Positions 25,622 through 37,597 are shown, numbered from the stretch's first letter. The stretch is DNA of 64,000 nt from Bacillota bacterium (GCA_012727425.1 JAAYHQ010000035.1:1-64000); one strand, 5' to 3'. Notes: generated by a model from the sequence alone, not told the origin. A program made the numbers and translations.

Positions 25622-26091
25622 TCAATGGCCTCCTCTTCATCAGGGATGTATTTCCGCATGATCTGAATCAATTTCTGAGCGTAGCGCGGATCTTCAGCAT
25701 ACCCGGCCTGCTGGAGCCGGTAGGCAAAGGCCTCCGGATCCTCGGCCACGGCCATTGCCTGTTCGTAACGGGGGTTCTCCGTAATTAACCGGGCATAATC
25801 GGTAAAGGATTCTTCGTAATTATGGTAGGCACGGAAACGAAAGATCTTTTTGACCGGCCGACCGTTGATATATTGTTCATCATAGGCGTAGACGCTTCCG
25901 GCGGGACCCTCCCCTTTAATGTTAAAAAGATTATACGAGTTGCGCCCGGTTTCCAGGTCGGTCACGGGTTTTCTTAACCACCCCGTCTCCAGCGCCGCTT
26001 GGGCCAGGATCGCCCGCCAGTGGATGCCAAAAACCGCGTGGATGGTCTTGGCATAAGGTTTTAACGTCGCCACAAACTCTGCTGGGGTCAT
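25618..26091 (-). CDS. GH73-type glucosaminidase (peptidoglycan hydrolase)
   Basis: A 157-aa single-domain enzyme matching the FlgJ/LytG-like GH73 family: ILAQAALETGWLRK holds the catalytic glutamate (about residue 36), followed by NSYNLFNIKG and FRFRAYHNYEESFTDYARLI. It would cut between N-acetylglucosamine and N-acetylmuramic acid. There is no signal peptide or wall-binding domain, so how it leaves the cell is unclear. ATG 26091 follows AAGGAGG in a good position. It lies downstream of the GH30 gene but is separated by a terminator. Confidence 0.88.
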   Translation of the reverse strand: MTPAEFVATLKPYAKTIHAVFGIHWRAILAQAALETGWLRKPVTDLETGRNSYNLFNIKGEGPAGSVYAYDEQYINGRPVKKIFRFRAYHNYEESFTDYARLITENPRYEQAMAVAEDPEAFAYRLQQAGYAEDPRYAQKLIQIMRKYIPDEEEAID

Positions 26092-26277
26092 GTTCTTTCC
26101 TCCTTGTTTTCCCTCCGGCTCTTAGGTCCTGAACCATTTGCTGATATTATATGTCGCTTCCTCGTTCTTTTAGCAGGGGCAAAAGCACAAACTTGGCACC
26201 GGGGCACTGCCGGTAACCGCCACCCCCGCCCCAACGCGCTGAAAAAACACCCAAAGCAGTAAAAATAAGAAAATAAG

Positions 26278-26310
26278 AAAAACCCTTGATGAAGCTCATC
26301 AAGGGTTTTT
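26278..26310. terminator. Hairpin terminator after the GH30 gene
   Basis: A 12-base perfect stem with flanking A/T extension (AACCCTTGATGA, three-base loop, TCATCAAGGGTT) lies 18 bases past the GH30 stop. The A-run on the plus strand gives a T-run tail on the minus strand. Confidence 0.85.
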
Positions 26311-26327
26311 CACCGATTGGCCGTTCC

Positions 26328-29063
26328 CTATTCGGCCGTTTCGGCGGCCACGACCTCCCTGACCACCACATTATCCACATAATATTCGACACCGGCCCCG
26401 GGTCCTTCCGTATATAACTCGAGGGTTTTTAACGTCCCGTTTACTTGCAGTTCATACCGGCCGCCGACCCAGGTCCACTCCTCGTCGTTCACTGTTGCCG
26501 AACCGACCCAGGTGTAGTTGTCACCCTGGTCATCGGTCCTTTTGACATTGATCCGTCCCGCGTCGTGCATTTTGTTCTTCAGTTTGATCCAAGCAGAGAT
26601 TTCATAGGTGCGGCCCGGCTTCATAATGGTACTCAGATCCTGCGCAATCCCCTGCCAGTTTTCCGTCCGGCCGGTAATCAGGGCGCAGTACGATCCGGTG
26701 TGGGCGGTTTCATCAGTCACCGTAACTTTGCTGGGCCCCCCAAAATTAAACCACCCCTCCAGGGTCCCCGTTTCAAAGCCCGGGTTGACCAAGAGCGAAG
26801 GTTCACTCCCCCAACAGAGGCGTCCTTGAACATAGCCGGTAACCGCCGGCCAGTCCATCATCCCCGCCGGCTGCGGCTGGAAGGAAAAATCATTCTCTTG
26901 CCGGTAGACCCCGCCCAAGCTGGTGATGACCCCGGCCACCTCGATCTGCGCCGCGGGCGGCAGAAGGCCAGCCTCTTCCGTGAAGCCAATCTCCAAGTAA
27001 TGATCGGCTTCGGGGGTTACCCCCGCCATTGGGACCAGGCGGCCCGTCACCACCGCCGCGGGGAGGGTTCCGCCGGTGTAGCTAAACTCCTGCGGTCCAG
27101 CGCCGTCCCGGGTATAATAATAGCGGATCTGGACCTCGGCAAGGTTGACAGGAACACTGCCGTTGTTGACAATGGTGAAGCACAGCTTAATCTGGTTAGT
27201 ATCCACACGGGTGTCCCCGTTGGCCATTTGTACTTTAATCCGCCCGGCCGGCTGTTTATCCGGAGCTTTAAACGCCAACCAAGCCACGCGGCAGGTCGCC
27301 CCCTCGTCCCACGGGGTGAAGACCAGATAGAAATCGTTTACCCCCCGCACCGGCGCGGTTGGGACGGAGATGGTTTGCCAAACCCCTTGCCCGGCAGTGG
27401 CGGCATCCACCACGGAGTAGCGGGCCAAAGGCAGGCCCAGATCCGGACTGTGCAACTTTAATTCCAGTTTCCCCCGGCCCTTGATGGCCACTTTCAGCTC
27501 GCATGTGGCCGGGCCCATACCAAAGTTGAAGTTTTGAAAAGCGGCATAAGCGTGCGGACCGGTCAGGACAATAGCCGTTTCGCCGTCGGGGGTTATTTCC
27601 AAAGCAATCCCCGCCTGGTCATTGAAGGAGTCCGCCGCCAGCGGGGTGAAGATATCGCGGATACTCAACACGCCCGGCAGTTCATGGGCCACCGGGATAA
27701 AAGTGGTCACACTCTTCCCTTTTAAGGCCACGGTAAAGGACCCGTCGACAACGGGAACCGGAGCCAGCTTCGCCAGATCTTCCGTGGCCGAAGTCCGGTA
27801 AGGAACCACGGCGCCGGTCGCCGGAAAATCCCGCAAGGCAAACCGGACCACCCGCTCCTTTTCACCGTTGTTAATCGCCACCAAGGCAAACCGTCCGCTG
27901 GCTTTATCTTTAAACGCGGTGACAAAAATATGGGGCGCTGGGTTGCGATCGGCCTCGAGCCGCACATCCCCAGGCCGGACAAACCGGCTGTAGTTGCCGA
28001 TGGTGTAAAGGCGTTTAAAAGCGGTAAAGGTTTGATAATCCGTATCCAGATGAATTAAGGCCTCTCCCGGTTTATACGCCGCCAACCACCAGAAAAGCCA
28101 GGCGTTGACCTCGGTTATGGTCAAATGATCGTGGAGGAGCTTTGCGTATTTCAAACCATCATCGATCGTCCCGTCATTAAACCCAATATTCGAGACTTCG
28201 GTCTGCCAGATTGCTTTCTGGTGGCTTTTGGCAACCGGAAAGGGGAGCGCCATAAAATCATAAGCATGCACGCCAATGATATCCACCCCGTCCCGGGCTT
28301 CGGGATCGTTCAGGGTGGCCAGGGCATAACTTTCCGTAAAATTCATGGTTTCCGGAATCATCACTTTGACGTCGATGCCTTCCCGTTTTAAGGTGGGTGC
28401 TAAATGGTGCTTAATAAAGTTCCTTAATTGAAGACCGGTCCAGCGGCATGATGAGTAATCGGTGGTTAAATCCGGTTCATTGGCCGGCGAAATGGCATAG
28501 ATTTCGAGCTGGTGGTGCTCCCGGTAGCCCCGGACGTAATTGGCCAGGTATTCGGCGAACGCCTGGTATTTGTCGGGCCGCAATTCCCCGCCTTGAATCA
28601 CACTGTTATTCGTCTTCATCCAGGCGGGGGGACTCCAGGCCGTGCTGACAAACCGGGTGCAGCCCCGTGCCGCCGCCTCCCGCATCAGCCAGATCTGGTC
28701 CTCATCACCGGACCAGTTCCAGACGCCCTCCTCCGGCTGAATGCTTGGCGTCGGACCGTCAATCGCGGCGCCCCAGTCACCCCCGTCCCCAATGATATTC
28801 CGTACAATACTGAGGCCAATCCCTTTTTCCCGCGAAAAAAGCAGATCCAGGATGAGCGCCCGTTCCCTTTCCGGGTAGGCCCACAGGTTAGCAGCTTGAT
28901 GAAAGGCGCCGGATCCCCCAAAACCTTCAATCTCCTGCCTTTCCGCCCACCAGTCTACGGTACAGGTGGGGAGCGCCTCCCGGCCCGCACCGGCCAAGGA
29001 CAGGGCGAGCAAACAGATCATCAGAATAAAACAACCTGTTCTTTTTGTCGTTCGTAAACGCAA
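26328..29063 (-). CDS. Secreted GH30-family glycoside hydrolase with carbohydrate-binding modules
   Basis: A 911-aa exported enzyme. A signal peptide (residues 1-27) precedes a GH30 TIM barrel with its beta-sandwich (about 33-460): EIEGFGGSGAF, TAWSPPAWMK, acid/base E196 in ISPANEPD and nucleophile E289 in IWQTEVSN. The C-terminal half is a string of beta-sandwich modules: one at about 470-610, a CBM3-like domain at about 615-760 (IKVQMANGDTRVDTNQIKL) and a CBM4/9/22-like domain at about 770-905 (NPGFETGTLEGWFNFGG). The architecture suits glucuronoxylan or a related hemicellulose, but the subfamily is not certain. Start is TTG 29063, preceded by GGAGGGG. Confidence 0.85.
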   Translation of the reverse strand: MRLRTTKRTGCFILMICLLALSLAGAGREALPTCTVDWWAERQEIEGFGGSGAFHQAANLWAYPERERALILDLLFSREKGIGLSIVRNIIGDGGDWGAAIDGPTPSIQPEEGVWNWSGDEDQIWLMREAAARGCTRFVSTAWSPPAWMKTNNSVIQGGELRPDKYQAFAEYLANYVRGYREHHQLEIYAISPANEPDLTTDYSSCRWTGLQLRNFIKHHLAPTLKREGIDVKVMIPETMNFTESYALATLNDPEARDGVDIIGVHAYDFMALPFPVAKSHQKAIWQTEVSNIGFNDGTIDDGLKYAKLLHDHLTITEVNAWLFWWLAAYKPGEALIHLDTDYQTFTAFKRLYTIGNYSRFVRPGDVRLEADRNPAPHIFVTAFKDKASGRFALVAINNGEKERVVRFALRDFPATGAVVPYRTSATEDLAKLAPVPVVDGSFTVALKGKSVTTFIPVAHELPGVLSIRDIFTPLAADSFNDQAGIALEITPDGETAIVLTGPHAYAAFQNFNFGMGPATCELKVAIKGRGKLELKLHSPDLGLPLARYSVVDAATAGQGVWQTISVPTAPVRGVNDFYLVFTPWDEGATCRVAWLAFKAPDKQPAGRIKVQMANGDTRVDTNQIKLCFTIVNNGSVPVNLAEVQIRYYYTRDGAGPQEFSYTGGTLPAAVVTGRLVPMAGVTPEADHYLEIGFTEEAGLLPPAAQIEVAGVITSLGGVYRQENDFSFQPQPAGMMDWPAVTGYVQGRLCWGSEPSLLVNPGFETGTLEGWFNFGGPSKVTVTDETAHTGSYCALITGRTENWQGIAQDLSTIMKPGRTYEISAWIKLKNKMHDAGRINVKRTDDQGDNYTWVGSATVNDEEWTWVGGRYELQVNGTLKTLELYTEGPGAGVEYYVDNVVVREVVAAETAE

Positions 29064-29097
29064 AATTTTCCCCTCCTTTCCTTATTATTGATATTTT

Positions 29098-29132
29098 ATT
29101 ATAATTCGGCAAAAATAACAAACGTTTTCGAA
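29098..29132 (-). promoter_or_regulatory. Candidate promoter and LacI/CcpA-type operator of the GH30 gene
   Basis: On the minus strand a TATAAT (29103-29098) lies 35 bases before the TTG start. A near-palindrome centred on AAACGTTT (29120-29127), read CGAAAACGTTTG on the minus strand, covers the -35 region. Central CG palindromes of this kind are bound by LacI-family regulators, including CcpA at cre sites. Substrate or catabolite control of the enzyme is therefore plausible. Confidence 0.4.
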
Positions 29133-29196
29133 ATTTAGGCAGCCATTTTGACCAACTTTCTTATGTGAAAATTAACGCGCACACCACTACACCAAC

Positions 29197-29228
29197 AAAA
29201 AAGCCACCCGCTTGCAAACGAGTGGCGT
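29197..29228 (-). terminator. Terminator of the htrA-rlmH transcript
   Basis: On the minus strand GCCACTCG and CGGGTGGC form a stem with one mismatch around an eight-base loop, followed by TTTTTT (29202-29197). It lies about 80 bases past the rlmH stop. Confidence 0.8.
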
Positions 29229-29310
29229 GAGCGCGTTGCCGGTTTGCCTTGTTATGAGTAAAGTAAACCATAGTTTATTCTCGGTCGGCGCTCGCCGGCC
29301 TGTATCTTCT

Positions 29311-29775
29311 TCATAAATGGTAGGGCTCGCCCCGCAGGATTTTGAACCCACGGTAGATCTGTTCCAATAAAAGCAACCGGAAGAGCTGATGGGGAAAGGT
29401 AAGGTCGGAAAAGGAAAGCCGGTCATCGGCCCGGGCCGTCACCTCCGGCGCGATCCCCGACGCGCCGCCGACCACCATGGATACTTCCTGGCCGCCACTC
29501 TCCCGGTCGGCCAACCACTGGGCAAACCCTTCCGACGTTAGTTTTCGTCCCCGCGGGTCGCAAACGGCCACAAAGGAACGGGGTTTCAGGACGGCGGAGA
29601 TCCTTTTTCCTTCTTCCTTTTGGGCCCAAGCAGGGTCACGCCCCAAGGGGGAATCGGGAACCTCAATGATCTTCAGCTTGGCGTAGGCGGTCAGCCTTTT
29701 TTGGTATTCAGCAATCCCCTGCCGCAGATAATCCTCTTTAATTTTGCCCACCGCCACAATGGTCAAGTGCAACAT
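29311..29775 (-). CDS. rlmH: 23S rRNA (pseudouridine1915-N3)-methyltransferase RlmH
   Basis: A 154-aa SPOUT-class methyltransferase of normal size. It starts MLHLTIVAVGKIKEDYLRQGI and carries the glycine-rich SAM-binding knot VVGGASGIAPEV, LSFSDLTFPHQL and the terminal ILRGEPYHL. It methylates pseudouridine 1915 in helix 69 of the ribosome. It follows htrA by eight bases; this htrA-rlmH pair near the origin is also seen in Bacillus. Confidence 0.97.
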   Translation of the reverse strand: MLHLTIVAVGKIKEDYLRQGIAEYQKRLTAYAKLKIIEVPDSPLGRDPAWAQKEEGKRISAVLKPRSFVAVCDPRGRKLTSEGFAQWLADRESGGQEVSMVVGGASGIAPEVTARADDRLSFSDLTFPHQLFRLLLLEQIYRGFKILRGEPYHL

Positions 29776-29783
29776 GGGGCTCT

Positions 29784-30929
29784 CTACTCCAGCGGTCCCG
29801 CGGTGATCTCGACTTTAAACTTGCGGTTACCCCGGTAAAGCTCCATCGTCACCCGATCCCCGACTTTCAGGTCCAACCCGGCAAAGTTGGCCCCTTCCTT
29901 GATCGTTTCGCCGTTAATCGCCACGATGACATCACCGGCTTTTAACCCCGCTTTGGCCGCCGGTCCCGGGTAGACCCGCGTAATCAGGAAGCCTTGTTCC
30001 ACCGGTAGTTTGATCCGGAAACGTTGTTCAAGATATTGCTTGTTGTTCCCGTCAAACGGGACATAACTGATGCCGATCGCCCCGGGGGGACGCAATTCAC
30101 CCTTGATGATAAGATCAGCAATCTCCCGGGCCTTATCGATTGGAATCGCAAAACCAATCCCTTGGGCCTCTTCGATTATGGCCGTGTTGATCCCAATAAC
30201 TTCTCCTTTACTATTCAACAGTGGACCGCCGGAATTGCCGGGATTAATCGAAGCATCCGTCTGGATTAAATCCCGTAACGCTGTCCGCTCGCCGGTGGCA
30301 ATACTCCGGTTGATCGCACTGACCACCCCGACCGTCACCGTGTTCTTTAACCCTTCACCAATGGGGTTACCAATGGCGATGGCCATCTGTCCAACCCGGA
30401 GATCGGCCGAGCGGCCAAACTTGGCCACGGGATAATTGTCCCCCTCGATCTTAAGCACCGCCAGGTCATTATCGGGATCGGCCCCAACCAGCTTCGCCGG
30501 AAGCTCCCGACCGTCATTGAGAACCACCAGAATCTCTTCGGCCTTCGCAATGACATGGTAGTTGGTGAGAATATGCCCATCCTGGCGAAAGATTACCCCG
30601 GAACCAAGGCCCTGAACCGGTTGGTAACCAACCAGACCAAAGAAGAAATCTTTCACCTCCACCAGACTAGTGGTGGTAATCATCACCACACTGGGGCCGA
30701 CCTTGTCCACCACATCAATGGTGGCTTTTTCGTAGTCGGTGATCTGGAGGGAGGTACTTTCTTGAGCGGGTGTTTCTTGCACTGGTGGTGGCACCACCAG
30801 CGCTTGGCCCAACCCGGTAAACCGCACGGCAAGAAGAACCAGTAAACCGCCCATAAAAGCAGCCGTCAATAATAAAGAGAAGAGACCGGTGCGGGAGTAA
30901 GGGCCTTCCCTTCGGTAGTAGGACGACAT
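29784..30929 (-). CDS. htrA: HtrA/DegP-type S1C serine protease
   Basis: A 381-aa membrane-anchored protease. A helix at residues about 18-40 is followed by a short linker and the trypsin-like domain. The catalytic triad is visible as H in LTNYHVIA, D in DPDNDLAVLKI and S in INPGNSGGPLLN. A C-terminal PDZ domain (about 285-375) includes PAAKAGLKAGDVIVAINGE. It degrades misfolded exported proteins at the membrane. ATG 30929 follows GGAGGGAAAAAAG. It forms an operon with rlmH. Confidence 0.96.
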   Translation of the reverse strand: MSSYYRREGPYSRTGLFSLLLTAAFMGGLLVLLAVRFTGLGQALVVPPPVQETPAQESTSLQITDYEKATIDVVDKVGPSVVMITTTSLVEVKDFFFGLVGYQPVQGLGSGVIFRQDGHILTNYHVIAKAEEILVVLNDGRELPAKLVGADPDNDLAVLKIEGDNYPVAKFGRSADLRVGQMAIAIGNPIGEGLKNTVTVGVVSAINRSIATGERTALRDLIQTDASINPGNSGGPLLNSKGEVIGINTAIIEEAQGIGFAIPIDKAREIADLIIKGELRPPGAIGISYVPFDGNNKQYLEQRFRIKLPVEQGFLITRVYPGPAAKAGLKAGDVIVAINGETIKEGANFAGLDLKVGDRVTMELYRGNRKFKVEITAGPLE

Positions 30930-30994
30930 CTTTTTTCCCTCCGCAAACTAATCTAACCGGTTTACCCGGTTATTCTTCCCCATGGGGGAAAGGT

Positions 30995-32797
30995 TTATCG
31001 CACCCGCGTAATAATTTGTCCGCCGGGGAACTCCGCCCGCAACAGATGGCAAAAGGCCGCAGCCGTCGCCGGCGACAACCAGGACGCCAGCTCATCAAAT
31101 AACAATAAAGGCTGCGTTTCCGCCCAGACCGCTTTGGCCAACGCCAACCGGAAAGCCAGATCCGGCAGATCCTTCCGGGGGAAAGGAACCTCCTCCGCCG
31201 CTCGCCACTGGCCATCGGCCGTCCGTACGGAGAACCGTAATAAATTACCTTCCAACCGGGGCATCAGACCTTGCCCCTGTCCGCCGGTCAAGGTGGCCAG
31301 GAACCGTCCGGCATCGCAGTATAAAGTGAACAGCGCCGCCATTTCACCATCACCGGCCAGTTCGGCACTGCTCCTAACGGCCTCCACCAGGAGCTCCTTT
31401 TTTTGTTTCAACGCCATTAAAGAACGGCGGGCATCCTCCGGCGTCGCTTGCTCCAAGCCGGCCAGGAACGCCGCCAGTTCTTCCGCCACCTGCTTCCGCC
31501 GGCGCCTAATCGCACGCAGCTTTTGAACTTTGGTTTGCACAACCGTGATGTCTTCCCGTCCGGCCAGGGCCAGCAGTTCTTCCCTCTGCCGGCGGAGGAT
31601 TTCTTCCTTTTGCCGCGCCCGTTCCAACTCCTCCCGCCACAGTTCTTCGTCCTCGTCCTCCAGGAGCGACGTCCGTTGCAAACAAGCCAAATCCCTGCGG
31701 TATTGTTCCAAAAGGGCCATTTCGTTGAGAAAATCTTCCGGCTTTTTGTCCTTCAGGAAGAATTTTAGTTCTCTCCGGATCTGGGCCAGCTTTTGCAATA
31801 AGCCGCTGATCCGCCGTTTAATCTCTTCCTCCCGCTCTTTACCGCCAAAACGGGACCACATCCCTTTCCGGCTTTGTTGTTCCAGTGCTTCCTCCAAGAC
31901 TTGCAGCTGTTTATTCAGTTCCGCCCTCTGGGACAAAAGGCGGGTCACCCTTTGTTCCATCTCCGGTGTGTAAAGCGCCGGGTCAAAAGCGGCGATCTTT
32001 TGCCGCAGGGCGGCCTCTTCCTTCTGTAAAATCGCCTTGGTTTCTAACTCTTTCCGTACTTGTTCTTCATAAAAACTCCTTTCTAAAGCGGCGGCCGTAT
32101 ATTCACGGGCCGTTACCGTTAATAAGTCTTCACCGGTGGGCGACAGGAACTTCTCATAGGCGGCGTAACTTCTTTCCTCCTCCGCCAGCTGCTGTCCTTC
32201 CTTTTCTAACCGGTCAAGCTTCGCCAGCAGTTCATCAATGGTGGTTAAATCCAGCTCCGGGCCGTGCGGTCTGTGTTCTACTGCGTTCTCGCCCGCCCGG
32301 CGCAGCAGCGCCGGTAACTGCCGGTGGATTTGGAGTTTCCGGATATGCTCCCGGACCAAAGGCGCGTTTTGGTCAACGGCAAACGTGGTGTTCTGAAAAG
32401 CACCAATGACCGTAAAATCCAAGGGGTTTATAACCTGGAACTCTTGTAAAAGGAGGTCCATCAAGTCCATGGCGGAAAGGGGAAATAACCCTTTTTTCTC
32501 AAGCTTGAAAACCTCCGGCGCCTCACGAGTAAAATTCCGGCCAAGTAAAAAGGGGCCCTTGCAGGTCTCGACCCACATCGCCGCACAGTAATCACCTTTT
32601 TCTGTTGGCGGCATCAACCGCTGACGGCCGGCGGCCTGGTGCGGGGGAAAACCAAACAAAACCGCCCGGATTGCTTCATTGACGGTCTCTTCCCTCTCTT
32701 CTTCCGCATAGGGAACCTCCGTCCAAAAGGGATCAAAGGTGTATTCCCAGTCACGCAGGGGGCCCAAAGCCTTGATCATCAGTTTCTTGATGCGCAC
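30995..32797 (-). CDS. SMC/YhaN-like coiled-coil protein with a degenerate ATPase head
   Basis: A 600-aa protein built like the Rad50/YhaN ATPases: a head piece at each end and a coiled coil from about 185 to 480. The N terminus MRIKKLMIKALGPLRDWEYTF and the later AIRAVLFGFP match YhaN well, but the P-loop that should lie between them (GxxxxGKST) is replaced by YAEEEREETVNE. The C-terminal Walker B is present (QPLLLFDELASWLSP), whereas the SGG-type signature is replaced by FPRKDLPDLAFRLALAKAV. It is thus unlikely to hydrolyse ATP in the standard way. GTG 32797 starts 12 bases after the gyrA stop, so the two are cotranscribed. The role is unknown. Confidence 0.75.
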   Translation of the reverse strand: MRIKKLMIKALGPLRDWEYTFDPFWTEVPYAEEEREETVNEAIRAVLFGFPPHQAAGRQRLMPPTEKGDYCAAMWVETCKGPFLLGRNFTREAPEVFKLEKKGLFPLSAMDLMDLLLQEFQVINPLDFTVIGAFQNTTFAVDQNAPLVREHIRKLQIHRQLPALLRRAGENAVEHRPHGPELDLTTIDELLAKLDRLEKEGQQLAEEERSYAAYEKFLSPTGEDLLTVTAREYTAAALERSFYEEQVRKELETKAILQKEEAALRQKIAAFDPALYTPEMEQRVTRLLSQRAELNKQLQVLEEALEQQSRKGMWSRFGGKEREEEIKRRISGLLQKLAQIRRELKFFLKDKKPEDFLNEMALLEQYRRDLACLQRTSLLEDEDEELWREELERARQKEEILRRQREELLALAGREDITVVQTKVQKLRAIRRRRKQVAEELAAFLAGLEQATPEDARRSLMALKQKKELLVEAVRSSAELAGDGEMAALFTLYCDAGRFLATLTGGQGQGLMPRLEGNLLRFSVRTADGQWRAAEEVPFPRKDLPDLAFRLALAKAVWAETQPLLLFDELASWLSPATAAAFCHLLRAEFPGGQIITRVR

Positions 32798-32809
32798 CGC
32801 TTCACCCCG

Positions 32810-35260
32810 CTATTCACCGTCCTCCTCCTCTTCCTGCCTCCCAACTACCCGGGCCACAGCTACAATCCGGTCATCCCCTTCGAGGTGCATGATTTTGACG
32901 CCTTGGGTATTACGTCCCATGGCCGATATTTCGCTGACGGTGACCCGGATCACTAACCCGCTGGCGTTAATCAGCATTAATTCATGTTCCGGATAGACAA
33001 CACCACCGCCGATGATTTCACCCGTTTTCGCGGTTTGGTTTAAAGTTTTGATGCCGATTCCGCCCCGTGTTTGAATCCGGTACTGCGCTATGGGCGTCCT
33101 CTTCCCGTAACCGTGCTCGGTGATCACCAAAAGATCCGCATCATCCCGGATCACATCCATCCCGACCACTTGATCACCCGGCCGGAGCTGAATCCCTTTC
33201 ACCCCGCGGGCTGTCCGCCCCATTGGCCGGATTTCCGTTTCGGAACAACGGAGCGACAGTCCACACCGGGTGAAAATAATAATCTCCCGTGTTCCATCGG
33301 TAAGACGGACCCCGATCACTTCGTCCCCTTCATCCAAGTTGATCCCGATTAAGCCACTGCGCCGGTTATTGGCATATTGGGAAAGGGGCGTCTTCTTAAC
33401 GATCCCGTTCCGCGTACACACCAGCAGAAAAAGATCCTCGCGGAACTCTTTTACCGGGATATAACTATTGATCTTTTCCCCCGGATTCAACGGAATCAGG
33501 TTTACAATGGCAACTCCCCGGGCTTGGCGCGAAGCTTCCGGAATATCAAAGCCCCGGAGTTGGTAGACCCGTCCCTGGTTGGTAAAGAACAAAACATGGT
33601 CGAGGGTGGAGGTAATGAAGAGATGTTCGACAAAATCCTCTTCTTTTGTGTTAATCCCGGTAATTCCTTTTCCGCCGCGGCGTTGACTCTTATACGTGGT
33701 CACAGGAAGGCGTTTGATGTAACCATTATGGGTGATCGTCACCACGATATCTTCATCAGCGATCAAATCTTCAAGGGAAATATCCTCTTCCCGTGCGGCG
33801 ATCTCGGTCCGCCGCGGATCGGCATATTTTTCTTTAATCGCCAAGAGTTCGTCTTTCACCACTCCCATGATTTTGGCCGGATCGGCCAGAAGCTCCCGGT
33901 AGTAGGCAATGGTCTTCTGGAGTTCGGCGTATTCTTCCTCCAGTTTTTCCCGTTGTAGACCGGTTAAACTCTGAAGCCGCATATCCAAAATCGCCTGGGC
34001 TTGGCGTTCAGACAGGCCAAATTTACTCATTAACGCTTCCCGGGCAATCTCAACCGTCCGTGAGGAACGAATCACCTTGATCACGGCATCAATGTGGTCC
34101 AAAGCAATGCGGAGCCCTTCCACAATGTGGGCCCGTGCTTCCGCCTTGTCCAGATCAAACCTGGTCCGGCGGGTGATAATCTCCTTCTGGTGGTCGAGAT
34201 AATGACGGAGGAGATCCCGTAACCCGAGCACCCGGGGCTCATTGTCGACCAGGACCAACATAATCACCCCGAAGGTGTCCTGCAACTGGGTGTGTTTATA
34301 CAACTGGTTCAGGAGGACATTCGGGTTTGTATCCCGCTTCAATTCGATAACGATCCGCATCCCCGAGCGGTCGGATTCATCCCGCAGATCGGTAATCCCT
34401 TCAATGACCTTGTTCCGCACCAAATCAGCGATCTTCTCGATTAACCGGGCTTTATTCACCTGATAAGGCAGTTCGGTGACGACAATCTGGCTTTTCCCGT
34501 TACTCAAAGTTTCAATTCGGGTCTTGGCCCGGACCCTAATACTGCCCCGCCCGGTAAGATAAGCTTCGCGGATCCCTTCCCGTCCGAGAATAATACCGCC
34601 CGTCGGAAAATCCGGCCCTTTCACCACCTTTATCAAGGCTTCCGGATCGGCTTCCGGGTCATCGATCAACAGCACGGCACCGTCAATCACTTCCCCAAGA
34701 TTATGAGGGGGGATGTTTGTGGCCATCCCGACGGCAATCCCGGCCGCTCCATTCACCAGCAAATTCGGGAAACGGCTGGGCAACACGGTCGGTTCTTCCA
34801 AACTACCGTCAAAATTAGGGACAAAATCGACGGTCTCTTTCTCGATGTCCGTCAACATCTCAACAGCCAGGCGCGATAGACGAACCTCCGTATATCGCAT
34901 CGCCGCCGGCGGATCCCCGTCCACCGAACCGAAGTTACCATGGCCGTCCACCAACGGCATCCGGTACGAAAAATCCTGCGCCATCCGGACAATTGAATCA
35001 TAAATCGCCGCATCGCCATGGGGATGGTAGCGCCCCATCACATCACCAACGATCCGCGCCGCTTTTTTGTACGGTTTATCCGGTGTGGTCCCCGATTCAT
35101 ACATTCCGTAGAGGATCCGCCGGTGGACCGGCTTCAGTCCGTCACGGACATCGGGCAGCGCCCGGCCGACAATCACGCTCATCGCATAACTCAGATAGGA
35201 GCGCTTCATCTCGTGCTCGATTTTGATCGGAACAATCTTTCCTTCCGTAATTTCTGCCAA
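32810..35260 (-). CDS. gyrA: DNA gyrase subunit A
   Basis: An 816-aa subunit that cleaves and rejoins DNA. The catalytic tyrosine is in [11 protein letters not shown]. The C-terminal domain has the GyrA-box QRRGGKG that marks gyrase rather than topoisomerase IV. The quinolone-contact region reads [13 protein letters not shown], so the position equivalent to E. coli Ser83 is alanine. I start at TTG 35260, six bases after GGAGGG (protein [17 protein letters not shown]); longer readings lack a ribosome binding site. It is 77 bases downstream of gyrB in the origin operon. Confidence 0.97.
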   Translation of the reverse strand: MAEITEGKIVPIKIEHEMKRSYLSYAMSVIVGRALPDVRDGLKPVHRRILYGMYESGTTPDKPYKKAARIVGDVMGRYHPHGDAAIYDSIVRMAQDFSYRMPLVDGHGNFGSVDGDPPAAMRYTEVRLSRLAVEMLTDIEKETVDFVPNFDGSLEEPTVLPSRFPNLLVNGAAGIAVGMATNIPPHNLGEVIDGAVLLIDDPEADPEALIKVVKGPDFPTGGIILGREGIREAYLTGRGSIRVRAKTRIETLSNGKSQIVVTELPYQVNKARLIEKIADLVRNKVIEGITDLRDESDRSGMRIVIELKRDTNPNVLLNQLYKHTQLQDTFGVIMLVLVDNEPRVLGLRDLLRHYLDHQKEIITRRTRFDLDKAEARAHIVEGLRIALDHIDAVIKVIRSSRTVEIAREALMSKFGLSERQAQAILDMRLQSLTGLQREKLEEEYAELQKTIAYYRELLADPAKIMGVVKDELLAIKEKYADPRRTEIAAREEDISLEDLIADEDIVVTITHNGYIKRLPVTTYKSQRRGGKGITGINTKEEDFVEHLFITSTLDHVLFFTNQGRVYQLRGFDIPEASRQARGVAIVNLIPLNPGEKINSYIPVKEFREDLFLLVCTRNGIVKKTPLSQYANNRRSGLIGINLDEGDEVIGVRLTDGTREIIIFTRCGLSLRCSETEIRPMGRTARGVKGIQLRPGDQVVGMDVIRDDADLLVITEHGYGKRTPIAQYRIQTRGGIGIKTLNQTAKTGEIIGGGVVYPEHELMLINASGLVIRVTVSEISAMGRNTQGVKIMHLEGDDRIVAVARVVGRQEEEEDGE

Positions 35261-35337
35261 AGTTATCCCTCCATTGGCTCCCGCCTTCAGCCTGTCTCGT
35301 TTTCCTCGACCGCGGAACACCCGCTCGTCCTTCGGCT

Positions 35338-37314
<1,977 letters not shown>

Positions 37315-37560
37315 CTAACTGGGGATTTGTTCCGACCTTTTTTTCAGCGTATAAGAGGAGATCGGCGACAGGATAATCTGCTGTTCAGTGTAGATCGCCG
37401 ACTTCGGCTTGCCTTCGGCAATATCCACTATTTCCCGGCCGGTCTTCTTTTTCTGGCGCCGCCATTCGACCAGGGCCCCCGGTGTCATTTTTTCCAGATT
37501 CTCCACAAAAATTAACTCGTTAGTCTTGATAATCATCTTACCGCCCACATGTAAAAACAT
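37315..37560 (-). CDS. remB: Extracellular matrix regulator RemB (YaaB)
   Basis: An 81-aa member of the RemA/RemB family, with the characteristic start MFLHVGGKMIIKTNELIFV. The Bacillus protein, encoded at the same place between recF and gyrB, affects biofilm matrix gene expression. ATG 37560 follows AAAGGGGGAAG. The C-terminal half (KPKSAIYTEQQIILSPISS) follows the family pattern. Confidence 0.9.
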   Translation of the reverse strand: MFLHVGGKMIIKTNELIFVENLEKMTPGALVEWRRQKKKTGREIVDIAEGKPKSAIYTEQQIILSPISSYTLKKRSEQIPS

Positions 37561-37597
37561 CTGCTTCCCCCTTTGCCGGTTTTACCGGGTTAAACCC

